Of a stretch of 20,571 bases of DNA, positions 1 through 8,494 are shown in pieces. Location of the stretch: NCBI GenBank assembly GCA_003427395.1, contig BFEA01000099.1:1672393-1692963 (forward strand), given 5' to 3'. Numbering within the stretch: the stretch's first letter is position 1; every line of letters starts with the position of its first letter. The stretch comes from Chara braunii (taxonomy: Eukaryota; Streptophyta; Charophyceae; Charales; Characeae). The notes under the pieces are model-generated. The model did not search any database. It worked only from the letters and a program-made list of their open reading frames with translations, and was not told the DNA's origin. The translations under genes were made by a program, and so were the position numbers.

Positions 1-776
1 CCCCCCCCCCCCGCGCAGCTCGAAAACCCCTTTGGTGGGGCCCGCGAACGTGAACATAAGAACGCAAGGGGCCAGGGACGACGGCCCTTTTCCATCACGC
101 CCGGGAAGGCCCTGTTCGAAGGGACTTTTTTTGCCATGTCGCGCGCACCAGGTCCCCCCTAGCGGGAAATTTGACGTGTGGCCACCGTTGGATGCGTGGA
201 CCGACGTGTGGCCAACCTTTCGCGGTGTCAAATGGACCCTGCGAGGCACTCCGAAATGGAAGACGCAAAGGGGACCCGACCCACGCGCGCCTACAAATAC
301 AAGCGGCGCCCGGGCCGTGAACGCCGCTTTCTGCGTTTTTTGCTGGGGAGATGCTGCCGGACGGACGCCTTGCACCACCACTGTCGTCAACACCATCGCC
401 CCGCACAGCTGGAGCACCATAGGTAGCGAAGCGAACGGACAGCCGTTCTAAACCCTGGTCGCTACCTTTTCTACGACGCATCTCCCTCCACCTCCCTAGT
501 CACTGCCTGCGTCATCTTCGACGTCGCGCGTCGACATCCCGTCGACTCAACGACGACATCTCGATTCTGAATAAGCGCATCCGACGCTCCACGCATTACC
601 ATCGCCTACACAAAGCGCACGGCACAAGGTCGCATCATTCCTGTCTCGATCGACGTCGGGATCCGCACGCATCTCCACTCGACACTCTCACAAGGTGAGT
701 GCGCACGAGCCCGGGACGTGTGTGTTTTTGTGAGCGCTTGTGGGCGGATTTTCTGCTGACACATCTGCGCTGTTTG
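1..776. other. No gene recognised; opens with poly-C
   Basis: The window starts with a run of twelve C. I see no protein family, RNA gene or clear repeat up to the start of the 55-bp repeats. ORFs of 60-139 codons lie on both strands here, but they overlap one another, are rich in Arg, Pro and Cys, and look like chance reading through GC-rich DNA. The stretch 430-600 is C/T-rich and could be a 5' untranslated region, but nothing fixes that. Confidence 0.4.
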
Positions 777-930
777 GACGAGTGTGTGTTTGCATGTGCG
801 CGTGCGGTTGTGTTTGTGTTTGCTTGTGCGTGACGAGTGTGTGTTTGCATGTGCGCGTGCGGTTGTGTTTGTGTTTCCTTGTGAGTGACGAGTTTCTGTT
901 TGCATGTGCGCGTGCAGTTGATTGTGTGTT
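777..930. repeat. 55-bp tandem repeat, about 2.7 units
   Basis: Units begin with GACGAGTGTGTGTTTGCATG at 777, 832 and 887, an exact 55-bp spacing. The first two units are nearly identical. The third starts GACGAGTTTCTGTTTGCATG and fades into TTGATTGTGTG after about 925. The sequence is GT-rich, so both strands give Cys/Val- or His/Thr-rich ORFs that are not genes. Confidence 0.85.
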
Positions 931-997
931 AAAGTGTTTTTTTTTTCGGGTTTGCGTATGTAGTATCTCTACGTGAGGGGCGTGTTTGTGTACGAGG

Positions 998-1060
998 CAT
1001 GTGTGCGCGTGTGTGTGCGTGTGTGTGTGCGTGTGTCTGTTCACGTGCGTGTGTGTTGTT
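998..1060. repeat. GT/GTGC microsatellite
   Basis: An imperfect run of GTGTGC and GTGTGT units lies just downstream of the 55-bp repeats. Its reverse strand gives a poly-His/Thr ORF, which is an artefact of the repeat. Confidence 0.85.
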
Positions 1061-1217
1061 TCGCCGATTGAACACGCGGAGGTTGTCGCCAAGGTGTGCA
1101 GCCATGGTTGAATGAATTGTTTCGCATCCCGAGGGTACTCCTGATGTATTCTGGCGTTGAGCGATGTGCGTGCGTAATATCCGGCGATTGCGTACGCTCT
1201 AATGAAGATCTGTAATC

Positions 1218-1751
1218 TGTTGTCCATCTATCCATCTATTGTATCTCTGTCGCCGCGTGTTTCGATCAATCATACTTTGGGCAGATCGAGGGCTAGGACA
1301 TTCAAACATCAAACAGAAACAATGGAGTGTGGTCAGTGGTCAGGATGTGATGAACTGATGAATGCCGATAGCTCCGATCGAACGCGTTGTGGCCAGTCAC
1401 GAAACATAAACACCCTGCGCTCGATCGGATGTTTCTCCATTCATCATTTTCATACACAACAAGAGCACACGAGATCCACACGTTTGTGTGTGGATCTCAT
1501 GTGATCTTGTTGTGTATGAAACTAATGAATGGAGAAACATCCGATCGAGCGCGGGGTGATTATGTTTCGTGACCGGCCACAGCATGTTCGATCGGAGCTA
1601 TCGGCATTCGCTTGTTCATCACATCATGACCACTGACCACACTCCATTGTTCCTGTTTGCTGTCCCAACGCAGTAGCCGTCGATCTTCCCAAAGGATGAT
1701 TAATCGAAACACGCGGCGACAGAGATACAATAGATGGGTAGATAGACAACA
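1218..1751. repeat. Long hairpin (foldback) element, 264-nt arms
   Basis: Left arm 1218-1481 and right arm 1488-1751 are inverted copies of each other, equal in length, separated by a six-base loop (GTTTGT). The outer ends pair (TGTTGTCCATCTATCC against the complement of GGGTAGATAGACAACA), as do the inner ends (GAGATCCACAC against GTGTGGATCTC) and blocks between them such as the one holding CTCCATTCAT. Differences are scattered single bases. There is no coding capacity. This architecture fits a foldback/MITE-like element or an inverted-repeat locus whose transcript would form a roughly 264-bp double-stranded RNA. I could not identify a convincing target-site duplication. Confidence 0.9.
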
Positions 1752-1864
1752 TTCATTGATTTGATAGTATTCATTATTGATTATAGACAGTCCAGAGCAC
1801 AAGATAGATAATATTCCTTGATTATATGCAGTCCAGATCGACGGAGCACAATCAGATCATTCTC

Positions 1865-2151
1865 GACATTGTCACCGCGTGTTTCGATCGGCCGTTCATT
1901 TGGCAGATCTCATGAGCTGAGTAACTGATGCATGATGAAAGCTTTGATCAAGCGTGAGGCGACCGATCACGAAACATAATAACCGCGCAGCAGATTGGAT
2001 CTTTCTCCACTCATCAGATCAATCATCCACACGTGAGTGGTGACATCGGCGATACCACACGTGAGTGATGAACAGGACCATCACGATTGATCACGATACC
2101 GCCGCTGATCTGCCGAATGGATGATCAATCAAAGCAGGAGGTGACATTGTC
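1865..2151. repeat. Degenerate relative of the hairpin element
   Basis: The left edge GACATTGTCACCGCG and the right edge ending GGTGACATTGTC form an inverted pair, and inside them TTTGGCAGATC pairs with GATCTGCCGAA. The left arm also carries blocks shared with the 534-bp hairpin: GTGTTTCGATC, GATCACGAAACATAA and TTTCTCCA. It therefore looks like an older, decayed member of the same family. A further GTTGTCACCGCG end-like block at about 2237 suggests more remnants. Confidence 0.55.
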
Positions 2152-2836
2152 GGGACAGTAGACGCACCCAGTAGACCAATCGCCGAACACGAACAGAGAG
2201 CTCGCGATCGGTCGATTGATCGCGTGTGCTGTCTCAACGTTGTCACCGCGTATGTGTTTTTCGCCAGTATCAAATGTAATAACAAAACACACGTGGCACC
2301 ATGCGCGAACGACCAACCGGGCGGTGAGCGACCGATCCATCACACTCGTTGATGTACCCCGAGCGAACAGTAGACTGGTCAATAGATCCATCACTACCAA
2401 CATCACTGAACGACTGTTCGGACTGCGATCGGACGACCGATTGATCCAGCAGTTTACCAACCATACAGCCGAACGTGTGTTTGCGGTGCAGCCGTGGCAT
2501 CACCCTCTGCGCGATTGCCCAACCGGCAGGCGTACGACCGATCCAGCAAACGTACGACCGATCCAGCACGAGTAACTGATTAGTTGATTGATCGACTTTT
2601 CAGTTTGTGGTTGTCCAATTAGCTGATTGATCGGCCGCTCGCCGACCAGGGCACCGACATGCCAGCCGAGCTGTTCACTTTTATCGGCCCAATTGCACTG
2701 CATTCCACCTGCCTCCTCGTCCATTGGTCGTACGCAGCATGCAAGGCAATTGGTCCACCAGACGGTAGAAACCCGTGAAAAAGGTCGATCCCTGTTCGGG
2801 AATGGACAAAAGACAGTTCGTGACAACGTTGTTGCA
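2152..2836. other. Intergenic; short direct repeats, no gene recognised
   Basis: The sequence is rich in CGATC/GATTGATC words like those in the hairpin elements. A 20-bp period is seen where CGTACGACCGATCCAGCA occurs at 2531 and again at 2551. ORFs up to 119 codons exist in several frames, but none resembles a family I know and they overlap heavily. Confidence 0.35.
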
Positions 2837-2973
2837 CATCGAATGTTGCTGGCCATCGAACCTTGTTTGGCATCGAACCTGGCGCCCCATCAAACCTCGG
2901 CGGGCATCGAAATGTTGGCGGACATCGAATGCCACTGGACGGCAAACCTCGTCGGTCATCGAAACTTGTTGGT
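2837..2973. repeat. 17-bp minisatellite, eight units
   Basis: Units of the form CATCGAAacctngttgG start at 2837, 2854, 2871, 2888, 2905, 2923, 2940 and 2957. That is a steady 17-bp period with one 18-bp step, and a ninth degenerate unit follows. Seventeen is not a multiple of three, so the frame changes from unit to unit, which argues against coding. Confidence 0.85.
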
Positions 2974-3017
2974 TATCCAACAACGAACGTTTTGCAGCCA
3001 CCACACGACAGCGGGGG

Positions 3018-3347
3018 ACCTGTGAAAATGTGAAGGCGAGTTTGACAGACAACTGTTTCTCTCCCACGACATTTCGCCAAGTACGGATCCCAGCGAACTT
3101 CAGGTTCTTGCCTTTCGTAAAACCCAACTCGAGTTGCAACCCCAGTGCACAACCACAGCAGTGGACCTGTGAAAATGTGAAGTCCGCCGGGATCCGAACT
3201 TCAAGAAAGAATGGAAAGGCGAGTTTGATAGACAGCTGTGTCTCTCCCACGGCATTTCGCCAAGTTCGGATCCCAGCGAACTTCAGGTTCTTGCCTTTCA
3301 TAAAACCCAACTCGCGTTCCAACCCCAGTGCACAACCACAGCGAGGG
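3018..3347. repeat. Two-unit tandem repeat (147 bp and 183 bp)
   Basis: The boundary word GGACCTGTG or GGACCTATG recurs with its A at 3018, 3165 and 3348. From AAGGCGAGTTTGA (3033 and 3216) to CACAACCACAG (3148 and 3331) the two units run collinearly at an offset of exactly 183 bases. The second unit is longer because it holds about 36 extra bases (about 3179-3214) that are themselves a copy of the dispersed palindrome, GAAGTCCG-N8-CGAACTTC. Peptides read from this block on either strand are therefore duplicated, but are not good evidence of genes. Confidence 0.85.
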
Positions 3348-3415
3348 ACCTATGTCGTTTGATTGCTCGCCAACTATGTTTACGAGTGTAAGCGTCCCCG
3401 TGTGTGTCGTTTGGT

Positions 3416-4450
3416 ATGTGCGCGTGGTGTGTAGGGCGCGTAATGGATGGGACCTTCTCGACACCACGAATCTTTGAGTCGATCTTCTCGACACCACAAA
3501 CCATGAGTCCCGAAACGCACATTCGCTTGGCAGAAGCGTTTCCTCCTTGCGCGAGATCAGTGCGACATTTCAACGGTGTGACTACGATCCACGGAGCGAC
3601 CGCAGAGGACTTCGACGAGGACCCCTGGATGACCGTCGTCCCATGCAGGCATGCGCATATTGACGATTGGTGCGATGGGAATTGGGCCACGATGGAGAGT
3701 CGCTGCCCTTGGGCAAGCCAATACAAATTCGCCACCATGTTGGAATTCGGGAACCTCATCCCGCTGTCCGACGCTATCCTTGGACACAAGTTCCTGAACC
3801 ACATGCGCAGAGCACTGGGCTGCATTAGCTGCCATTTCAGCCGCCTCGAATGCCACTACGTCAGGTCGTCGCCACGAACTTGGGGAGGCTCGCAGAAACA
3901 AGAGTTGCTGGACTGCGCTCGTCACTGCTCGTTCCTGGACCAGTACCCGCTTCGGTGCCCCGGGAATTCTCCACAAGTTGTGTCATACTGTTATGTGCGA
4001 TTGAAAGTGTCCGGGTCTGATTTCGCCAGAGTTCTACGTGTCGCTGTGTCGAACAAGAGCAGGAAACTCGTCGATGCAGTTGTGCTTGTATCACACAACG
4101 AGGTGGTAATTGAGGGGTCCAAATTCGTGCCGACGCGCGGGCCTGAACGTGTAGATGGGTGGCGAGATTTGGTTATAGGATGGCCGGTCGAAAGCTTTTC
4201 GTTGCATAGGGAGGTCGAGGAGAAAATGTCCGTCATATGGGACTGTATAGGGAACTCCTTAGCACGATCGGGAGTGTTTGTTAGGATGAAATACATGTCC
4301 GTCTTTTCGGAAACTATAACGGTCGACAATCCGCTGGTCCGCGTTTACGGATCGTCAATGAATGTTTTGTATGGCTACGGTTCGCGACCTCGTCCCCGGG
4401 GAACCGCGATTGTCACAAGATCTGGACGTGTGGTTGGACATCCTGCTTAA
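3416..4450 (+). CDS. Hypothetical protein, Cys/His-rich N-terminal half
   Basis: I do not recognise this protein. The frame is open for about 344 codons from the ATG at 3416 to TAA, with other possible starts at 3443 and 3503. GGTATGTG around 3416 also looks like a splice donor, so the true first exon is uncertain. Residues about 70-170 carry many Cys, His and Trp in spaced pairs (CRHAHIDDWC, CISCHFSRLECHY), as in a zinc-binding domain. The rest is mixed alpha/beta with no low complexity. Near the start the words TFSTP and IFSTP reflect a small direct repeat, TTCTCGACACCAC. It sits upstream of the ParB-like gene on the same strand and could belong to the same unit, but copy 2 is cut off before this point, so that cannot be tested here. 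Confidence 0.45.
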   Translation: MCAWCVGRVMDGTFSTPRIFESIFSTPQTMSPETHIRLAEAFPPCARSVRHFNGVTTIHGATAEDFDEDPWMTVVPCRHAHIDDWCDGNWATMESRCPWASQYKFATMLEFGNLIPLSDAILGHKFLNHMRRALGCISCHFSRLECHYVRSSPRTWGGSQKQELLDCARHCSFLDQYPLRCPGNSPQVVSYCYVRLKVSGSDFARVLRVAVSNKSRKLVDAVVLVSHNEVVIEGSKFVPTRGPERVDGWRDLVIGWPVESFSLHREVEEKMSVIWDCIGNSLARSGVFVRMKYMSVFSETITVDNPLVRVYGSSMNVLYGYGSRPRPRGTAIVTRSGRVVGHPA

Positions 4451-4544
4451 GCGAAAAGAAGGGAGACGAGTGAGAGGCTTGTGTGCTGCCGAACATAGCA
4501 GAGTTTTAGTAGTGGAGAAAGGCGCGGGAGGCAGCAGTTGCTAG
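4362..4544 (+). other. Possible shifted C-terminus of the upstream ORF
   Basis: From about 4362 another + frame reads a protein-like segment (DLVPGEPRLSQDLDVWLDIL and on to LCAAEHSRVLVVEKG). The frame of the 3416 ORF at the same place turns into RPRPRGTAIVTRSGR and stops. A one- or two-base indel or a small intron near 4360-4390 could join them. The evidence is only the look of the peptide. Confidence 0.25.
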
Positions 4545-5752
4545 TGCACGCCGTCTCTTTCCGTGTCGCGCCCTCTTGAAGTTCGGATCCCGGCAAACTT
4601 CGCGGTTTGGCCTGTGCGTCCTGCCGGCCTCCGAGCTTCGAGTGCTGAGCGGAGTCGGAAACGGTCCTGCTACCAATTACGCCTGGACTCAATGACTGCT
4701 GCCATCAAAACCTGCGGTCGGCTGTGGAACCCCGGGGTTTTTCCTCGTGCGCCTTGGTCGAACACCGTCTTGCGTTTGGACTCGGAGTTGCTCCAATGTT
4801 TCTCTCTGTCTCTCTTTCTTGCGTCCTCCTGAAGTTCGGATCCCAGCGAACTTCAGGAGTCGCCTGTCTATTGGCACAGACGGTGGTCTTCCAGATCCCT
4901 CGTGGATTCCGGCAACAGCCAGAGTCCAAGGACCTATGAAATGTTGACACGGCTGTCGCTTTCAAGCTTGGGTTCATCCAGTGCCAAGTTGTGCATAACG
5001 CGAGATTGGAAATCAGAAGCAGTTCGGATTAGGGCGGACTTCTCTATTTCAACCAGCCTTTCATTCGGGTGTGGCCTTCCTGGGTCGGGGTTGAATTTAA
5101 CAACCTTAGACTTACGGATCGCGTGTCCTTGACGCCGTTTCTGCCTGTCGCATCGTCCTGGAGTTCGGATCCCGGCGAACTTCACGTTTCGGGAGGTGTG
5201 TTGCTTTGTTGTGAGTCTTCGTGGTTCCGGGTGGTTTGCACAACCCGCCTGACAACGGTTCCGGAGTGCGTTTGGTCGAGCACGGTTCTGGGACGCTGGC
5301 TCTATCTCACCCGGAGAGCTTCGAACATGACCGTCAGTTGATTCCTGCGAAAAATTCCCGAAATTTGCTTCTGCCATCTCTATCTCACGCACCGTCCTTT
5401 AGCTCGGATCTCGGCGGACTTCGCGATTTTCACTATGCGTTTGTCTATCTTTGTTCTACGGGGTGCCCCGTGTGCCGCATAAACAGCGCGTGATCCCATG
5501 CGCACTGCAAGTTTTCACTTGCTTCTCTCTCTCTATCTGCCTCTCGGTCTTTTGCCCACTTGAAGTTCGCATACCGGCAGACTACCCCTTCTCACCGTTC
5601 CGGATTTGGGTGCCCGGGTGTCTTCGTGTGCGGCTTTCGCTGCGCTACAGCCTGCGTTGACATGCGGCAGCGAGTGTTCTGTTTTTCCTGTGTTTTGACA
5701 GACGTTGACTTCATGGTGTGCTGTTCGATTTGCGTTGTCGTTCGCAGACAGT
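4545..5752. other. Leader region with six dispersed palindromes
   Basis: No gene is recognised. Palindrome copies lie at 4578-4601, 4831-4854, 5021-5042, 5161-5183, 5401-5422 and 5562-5585, roughly every 150-250 bases. Most are preceded by a pyrimidine tract such as TCTCTCTGTCTCTC. Apart from these the segments between them are only weakly alike. Possible splice acceptors (TGTTTTGACAG at about 5700 and TCGTTCGCAG at about 5748) lie just before the ATG at 5753, so this may be a spliced 5' untranslated region. Confidence 0.45.
4831..4854. repeat. Best example of the A-type palindrome
   Basis: GAAGTTCG, then GATCCCAG, then CGAACTTC: perfect 8-bp arms and an 8-bp spacer. Here the flanks extend the match to 13 bp per arm (4826-4838 and 4847-4859). 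Related copies in the window: 3079-3101, 3179-3202, 3262-3284, 4578-4601, 5021-5042, 5161-5183, 5401-5422, 5562-5585, about 11020-11040, 11091-11113, 11407-11429 and six in 13385-13790. Some are in the opposite orientation. Confidence 0.85.
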
Positions 5753-8494
5753 ATGTCTTCTTCCAAGGGTGAGATGGAGCCAACAGGGACCTCCGGGAAA
5801 GAATCACGAAAAGATTCCACGAGGCGGTCGTCTACTGCCACGCAGGGGTGGTCGAACCATTCGAGGTCGAAATGGTTCATCGACTGGTGTTGTGGAGACG
5901 CTTCCAACCTCACTGCGCAGCCATGTGGTCCTGTCATCTTCATCGATGACAGCAGAAGGCGTAAAGTGCTTGGTGCCATCTTGCGGTGGGAGGACGCAAA
6001 GGGGGGCCGGCGACATTTCTGTATGCAGAAAGTTTATGGCGCCAAGGGCAACGTCGTTGCCAATTCAAAAGGGACGTTGTTGGACCTCAAATTGTGTGAG
6101 GGGTTCGGAGCGGGTGCTGTGAACACCCCGTTCTACACAGAACTCGTTCTCGTGGGCAGTTTTGTTTTGGCGCGTGAATTTTTCGACATGTTGGAGGACA
6201 AAAACATCGCTCTAGACGTCCTATGCGACGTCAACCCATCCCTGGAGCTGTCGTTGCCGTTGAAGCTGTGCAGCGGTTGCGAGTCAAGCGGGGCAGCGGC
6301 GGAGGGCGGTGATCTGGGTTCTGGTCCCGCCACTCAGCTGCACCGTGGGGAGAGCCGAGGTCAGTTTGACGACAGCGAGGATGAGGGGACTGCTCCGCCG
6401 TTGAGTGACACGTGGCGGTCTGTGTTGTCTATTCCTGGGGTTCAGACTGATGCTCCGGTTCAGCGAAAGAGTACGGGGCCTGCAGTACAGGTGGCGGCCT
6501 ATTCGGAGGTCGACTTGGAGGCGAGCGAGGGACAGGGTGTGGAGGAGGTGGACGCGGGAGGCCTGGGCTCGCAAGGAGCTCCGCAAAAGAGGAGGGGGGA
6601 TCATCGAGACGAGTTCGCCGGTTCTACGAAGAAGTTAAAGAGCAAGGCCCCCAGAACTGCGGGGGAGAAACGCAAGGGGACCAAGGGGGAGCAGGGCCGG
6701 CAGGTTGCCAAACGACCGTCTTCGAGACAGAAGCAGCCTGAGTCTGGACCGTCTTCTCCACCGACAACAGGGACTCCCATCGACGTCAACGCCGGGTACT
6801 TCCTCGAGTACAAAGACGGCGTTCGGACAAAGCGGGAGTTCGACATTAGCCCTGCGCAGGTCGCCGACCTCGGGGACTGGGAGGACCTGTACAACCAGCG
6901 GTCCCTGGATCCCATGCTCGTGGAAGGGATCAAAGAAGCGATGCGGTTGGAGTTCGAAAACAAAGCGCAGTCTTACGATTTACCAACCCTGAAACTGGCG
7001 TCGCTGGGGCTTGATAAACCGACTCCGGGGACCAAGGCAGAACGTCTGAGGCCGGAGGATTGGAGGGATGAGCTGGCGGGACAATACTACTGCTACGCGG
7101 TGTGTGGGCAGCACAACGCGGCTGCAGCGAGGTCGCTGCTCAGCAGCGAGGTGGCCAGGAAATATAATTTCGAGCGGTGGCCTGCACGAATGGTCTACTT
7201 TTCGGACGATGACTTCGAAGGGTACTTCCTTGTCAGTTCCCAGGACAACAAGAAGGAACTGAAGGCGCCCCCACGACAGCTGAAGCTGTCAATGAGGGAC
7301 ATTAGGTGGCAGTGGAAGCGCGCCGGTTGCCCGCGTGCTGTTATGGGGAACCCCATCGGAAAACAGGATCAGGTCCGGAAGTGGCGTGAATTTTGTAATG
7401 TCGCACTCAACATGACACCGCACAACAACTTGTGGATTCTCGCAGATCAGCAGGGCGAGGAGGCCATCAGGAAACAAGGCGCTGCCCTGCGTTCCTATTT
7501 CCCGCTGGCGATGGCAGGGGAGAACGTNTGGAAACTGGCCGTCGANTTTTTCGAGAAATGGGAGACAGGCAGATTGCTCGGANACGACGNCGCNAAGTGG
7601 ATCATGCGGAAGAAGAAAGTCAAAAACGTGAAGCCTGGGGTTACATACATCCATAATGACAAGCTGGGCAGGAAGGAGGTCGTGTACAACGTCCCTGTGG
7701 ACCTGCCGACAAAGAAAGGCAAAAAGGAGAAAGAGGAGGGCGAGTGGTTCATGCAAGTGCCAGAGCCGGACTCGCATTGTTGGAAAACGATGGAGTCGCT
7801 GACAGACAACGAGAAGTGTCGCGTCCTGAAGAAGGTGCTCGCTTGCGAGGTGGTTTGGGTACAGGCCGGCTCCCCAGCGTTGGCGAAGCTCGAAAAGCTG
7901 AGCGTCCACGAGGTGGTGAATTTGGTGAAGTGTGACTGGGTGCTGGTGCGTCTGTGGAACTACTACCAGTTCAAGCACGACAAAAGGCCGGACGCGGATT
8001 GGAGCCAGAGGTTCCCGTTCCTGAAATCAAGGTCCGCAATTTTCAGACAGTTTGAAAGTCGTGGTTTGGATGCTGAGTTGTGGGACGGGAGCACGAAATA
8101 CGTCACTGACTCCTCGCTGTTCAAGGACTGCCCACCCTACATGGGCTGCGACGACGACAGATCGATCGAGGCGACGGAGAAGCTGGCCGGTCACAAGAAG
8201 CTGCCCGTCGACTGGAGGAATAAGGTCCTGTCCGTGTTGACTGGCAGTAGACTGAAGAGTCGAGATATCGCGCTCGCCGAAGGCATTGTGCACATAAAAT
8301 GGAATGACACGGGCAACGTGACATCCATCGCGCCATTCGGCAACGACCCCTTGGAGGCAGACATAAGGAGTGCGGAGGTGAAGGAGGCAGTGGTTGCCAC
8401 AAAGAGTCACACGTTCGTCCTCGATCTGTGCGAACCAGTGGACCTGAAGCTTTGGAAACTGCAAGCGTTCGACCCTCTGGATTCCCAACTCTAG
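5753..8494 (+). CDS. ParB-like domain protein (copy 1, N-terminal part)
   Basis: A 913-residue frame from the ATG at 5753 (the frame is open further upstream but without ATG) to a TAG at 8492. Order: an unknown globular N-terminal domain (about 20-170); a Gly/Ser/acidic stretch; a Lys/Arg-rich linker with nuclear-signal-like clusters (about 276-330); then about 364-520, which resembles a ParB/sulfiredoxin-fold domain: DISPAQV, a helix after DPMLVEGI, YYCYAVC-GQHNAAAARSLL (GQHNAAAA at 452-459), then WPARMVYF. GQHNAAAA sits where ParB families have GxxRxxAA. A helical region rich in Trp and Lys follows. Near the end FVLDLCEPVD (about 888-897) falls where ParB-linked DNA methyltransferases have their DPPY motif IV, but DPPY is gone. 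Five Ns lie at 7528-7594. The same frame stays open after the TAG, so the stop probably interrupts a longer protein. Function unknown; DNA binding is inference. Confidence 0.75.
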   Translation: MSSSKGEMEPTGTSGKESRKDSTRRSSTATQGWSNHSRSKWFIDWCCGDASNLTAQPCGPVIFIDDSRRRKVLGAILRWEDAKGGRRHFCMQKVYGAKGNVVANSKGTLLDLKLCEGFGAGAVNTPFYTELVLVGSFVLAREFFDMLEDKNIALDVLCDVNPSLELSLPLKLCSGCESSGAAAEGGDLGSGPATQLHRGESRGQFDDSEDEGTAPPLSDTWRSVLSIPGVQTDAPVQRKSTGPAVQVAAYSEVDLEASEGQGVEEVDAGGLGSQGAPQKRRGDHRDEFAGSTKKLKSKAPRTAGEKRKGTKGEQGRQVAKRPSSRQKQPESGPSSPPTTGTPIDVNAGYFLEYKDGVRTKREFDISPAQVADLGDWEDLYNQRSLDPMLVEGIKEAMRLEFENKAQSYDLPTLKLASLGLDKPTPGTKAERLRPEDWRDELAGQYYCYAVCGQHNAAAARSLLSSEVARKYNFERWPARMVYFSDDDFEGYFLVSSQDNKKELKAPPRQLKLSMRDIRWQWKRAGCPRAVMGNPIGKQDQVRKWREFCNVALNMTPHNNLWILADQQGEEAIRKQGAALRSYFPLAMAGENXWKLAVXFFEKWETGRLLGXDXXKWIMRKKKVKNVKPGVTYIHNDKLGRKEVVYNVPVDLPTKKGKKEKEEGEWFMQVPEPDSHCWKTMESLTDNEKCRVLKKVLACEVVWVQAGSPALAKLEKLSVHEVVNLVKCDWVLVRLWNYYQFKHDKRPDADWSQRFPFLKSRSAIFRQFESRGLDAELWDGSTKYVTDSSLFKDCPPYMGCDDDRSIEATEKLAGHKKLPVDWRNKVLSVLTGSRLKSRDIALAEGIVHIKWNDTGNVTSIAPFGNDPLEADIRSAEVKEAVVATKSHTFVLDLCEPVDLKLWKLQAFDPLDSQL
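8492..8494 (+). other. In-frame TAG splitting one long frame
   Basis: The frames before and after this TAG are the same, and no other stop occurs between 5753 and 10148. Bases 8495-8566 remain open and encode a segment with HWTLVVFV and NLSFL. Copy 2 has TLVVFV and NLSF at the same place (from 20166 downward), so the conserved protein runs straight across the stop. This is best explained as a nonsense mutation or a readthrough site, not the natural end of a gene. Confidence 0.8.

Noticed and set aside
688-1227. Poly-His/Thr ORF (- strand) and Cys/Val ORF (+ strand) over the GT repeats
   Set aside because: They are direct translations of the 55-bp and GT repeats, open in several frames at once.
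2837-2973. CRISPR-like array
   Set aside because: Units are 17 bp with no spacers, so it is a plain minisatellite in eukaryotic DNA.
2627-3362. Overlapping ORFs of 118-213 codons on both strands, some with duplicated peptides
   Set aside because: The duplicated peptides come from the two-unit DNA repeat and the 17-bp minisatellite; no domain is visible.
4578-5585. tRNA-like or SINE B-box reading of GTTCGGATCC
   Set aside because: The B box needs GTTCGANNC; the sixth base here is G, there is no A box at a proper distance and no cloverleaf.
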